From NCBI RefSeq assembly GCF_037975245.1, contig NC_092569.1, forward strand, positions 25,095,168 to 25,159,167: DNA of 64,000 nucleotides, given 5' to 3'. This DNA comes from Apostichopus japonicus (Eukaryota > Echinodermata > Holothuroidea > Aspidochirotida > Stichopodidae). The notes below the pieces were generated by a model. That model had not been told where the DNA came from. It saw only the letters and a program-made list of their open reading frames with translations, and did no database searches. The position numbers and the translations under genes are program-made. This document shows positions 62,498 through 64,000 of the stretch, one piece after another (position 1 is the first letter of the stretch; the number at the start of each line of letters is the position of its first letter).

Positions 62498-63321
62498 ACC
62501 GTATACTTCATTCTGATCACTAAGTACGATAACACACGTCCTTCAGCATACAATTGAATTCCCAATATTTTGGGGTCGTGTATCTTTTTGCATTAATTTG
62601 ATTACTCAAGAAACAACAACTTTTACCTTATAGCTACTCATCCAAATAAGACACCTATCTGTCTTAACCGACTACTCCTCTTTTCATACACCAACGCCGT
62701 ACCCCCCCCCACCCACCAAGAGGCCTTCACTGAGGGGTTTTACATTGTGCTGCACATTATAGTCAACTGGTAATGCACAATTATGTCATAATGTTGGCAT
62801 TGAACACACTTCTGTCTCTTATGTGACATTACAATTTAAAAGAGCAATATAACTTCGTCTTTGTGTAGGTATCACACCACAACTAATTGCTCCCATTGAC
62901 TTGCACACTAAACTTGTCACTTTCCAAGACCGAAAGAGCATAGATAGAAGTTTTCAACTGATATATATTATATGATTATATGATAGCTAATGGCTTGGGC
63001 TATCACAACAAATTCAACTTTTTTCCGCCATGACCATTTAGATTTTGAGCTAGAAGAGCTCAAAGTTTATCATAGTGCTCCCCAACCCATCTGCCAGGTG
63101 TCGTTTCACCCACGATTTTTCACGTTAGGGCTATTTTCCGACAATGGTTATCCTCTCAGGTGGACGTGCACTACTTTGTGGTGTGATACCTATAATTACT
63201 TGTCACATACAGGGAGCTGAAATGACTATCTCAGGTTGAGATCATCCCAAAACCTTTATATTATGTTGTATTAGGTTAGCCATCTGCTCGGCCTAATTCG
63301 CTGATTCTTATACAGAAATTA
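62498..63321. other. Non-coding stretch, no gene seen
   Basis: A C run near 62703. A 76-codon plus frame (62990-63220) has no recognised domain. A possible acceptor at 62868 is noted with the tail exons. Confidence 0.45.
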
Positions 63322-63395
63322 GGGAGTGTTAGCTCAGTGGTTAACGCCGGTGCCTTTCAATCATAAATTCCCGAGTTCGAGTCACTCCAAGATCA
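63322..63395 (+). repeat. tRNA-like sequence, SINE head or tRNA pseudogene
   Basis: GGAGTG at 63323 can pair with CACTCC (63384-63389) as most of an acceptor stem. The A box TAGCTCAGTGG (63330-63340) and B box GAGTTCGAGTC (63373-63383) stand 43 bases apart. The would-be anticodon loop reads CTTTCAA (TTC, Glu-type), but the anticodon and T stems mispair, so it is not a working tRNA. It probably heads a SINE that may extend to the GTTATGAAGT repeats at 63784-63830. Confidence 0.6.
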
Positions 63396-63676
63396 ATGTA
63401 TATCGTCCAGTTACAGAACTTGACAATTGACAATTCCTTATCATGGACTTTAAAATATGAATCTAAGAAACTGACTTCGGTCAGCTTGAGGCTTTGATAA
63501 GCCAATGATGGCTTCTTCGCGAGTTCCTGCTTGCAGGAGGATCTAATATACATAAATAAGTAATAGGAATCAATAACGGATTGTAATTACCTATAGCGAC
63601 CACATATATACAGTAATCAAGATATAATGATACAGGCACGTTACCTCTTTTGTCGTACTTTTTTTAAGAAAAAGTC

Positions 63677-63759
63677 GCCCAGGAAAGAACCTGGGCACGA
63701 AAACCAAAGTACCGAAAGACTGATCGGCTCTCAACCCCAGTCCCCTTGCATCGGGACTG
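63677..63759 (+). other. Two adjacent strong hairpins
   Basis: GCCCAGG-AAAGAA-CCTGGGC (63677-63696), then CAGTCCC, an 8-base loop and GGGACTG (63738-63759). Both have 7-bp perfect stems. They lie between the tRNA-like head at 63322 and the GTTATGAAGT repeats, so may be part of a structured SINE body. Confidence 0.7.
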
Positions 63760-63783
63760 TGACTGTGTGATCATCGTTGTTGC

Positions 63784-63830
63784 GTTATGAAGTGTTATGA
63801 AGTGTTATGAAGTTTTGTTGTGTTATGAAG
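63784..63830 (+). repeat. Short GTTATGAAGT tandem
   Basis: Three tandem 10-base units and a fourth after a short gap. The form is like the simple-repeat tail of a SINE. Confidence 0.85.
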
Positions 63831-64000
63831 TAGATTGGAAAACAAACTCGACTGATAGTTTACTCGCACTAGAGTATATTTAAAGAGGAACTCTTACTCG
63901 CACAACACGGTCGCTTTTGAGGAGGGATGGATAGGGGCTTGAGGAGGAGTGAAGGGCCGGCGACCCGTATGTCCCCCCCCCCCCTCCATTTCATGGAATT
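63831..64000. other. Right end of window, no gene seen
   Basis: Ordinary sequence ending with a C run near 63973. Confidence 0.5.

Overview
The window reads as nuclear DNA from an animal, probably an invertebrate deuterostome such as an echinoderm. That is an inference from style, not a search result: large AT-rich non-coding stretches, spliced genes with GT-AG introns, many short hAT-type DNA transposon remnants, tRNA-derived SINEs, AT microsatellites and long G or C runs, plus one Patched-domain gene. No bacterial operons, phage genes or CRISPR arrays are seen.

Layout. (1) Bases 1 to about 10226 are a tandem array of a 168-bp unit, about 61 copies, almost identical and cut by the left window edge. 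Each unit carries, on the minus strand, a tRNA-like RNA polymerase III promoter (A box, B box) followed by a T run. Because 168 is a multiple of three and the copies barely differ, a stop-free plus-strand frame of 3372 codons runs through the array; I regard it as a by-product, not a protein. (2) From 10.2 to 51 kb there is no recognisable protein-coding gene. This stretch is a mosaic of mobile-element relics. It holds a 1347-bp non-autonomous hAT element with a perfect 8-bp target duplication, several related 0.3-0.4 kb hAT MITEs, a 580-bp TTAA-flanked fold-back element, a dispersed repeat carrying a consensus 5' splice site, tRNA-derived SINE heads, a hammerhead-ribozyme-like motif, and several minisatellites and microsatellites. 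(3) From 50.96 kb to at least 54.9 kb lies the one confident gene, a plus-strand PTCHD3/Patched-related 12-TM protein. It has two large coding exons (51224-52238 and 53180 to 54817 or 54906), with further small tail exons possibly at 58.9 and 61.5 kb. (4) From 55 to 64 kb there is more non-coding DNA: a 282-bp fold-back element, a 48-bp duplication, an 18-bp minisatellite and a tRNA-headed repeat with two strong hairpins.

The two parts most worth attention are the 61-copy array of tRNA-like Pol III units and the apparent micro-exon C-terminal tail of the Patched-related gene, which would use a GC-AG intron. All family assignments rest on motifs read by eye; no database search was possible.
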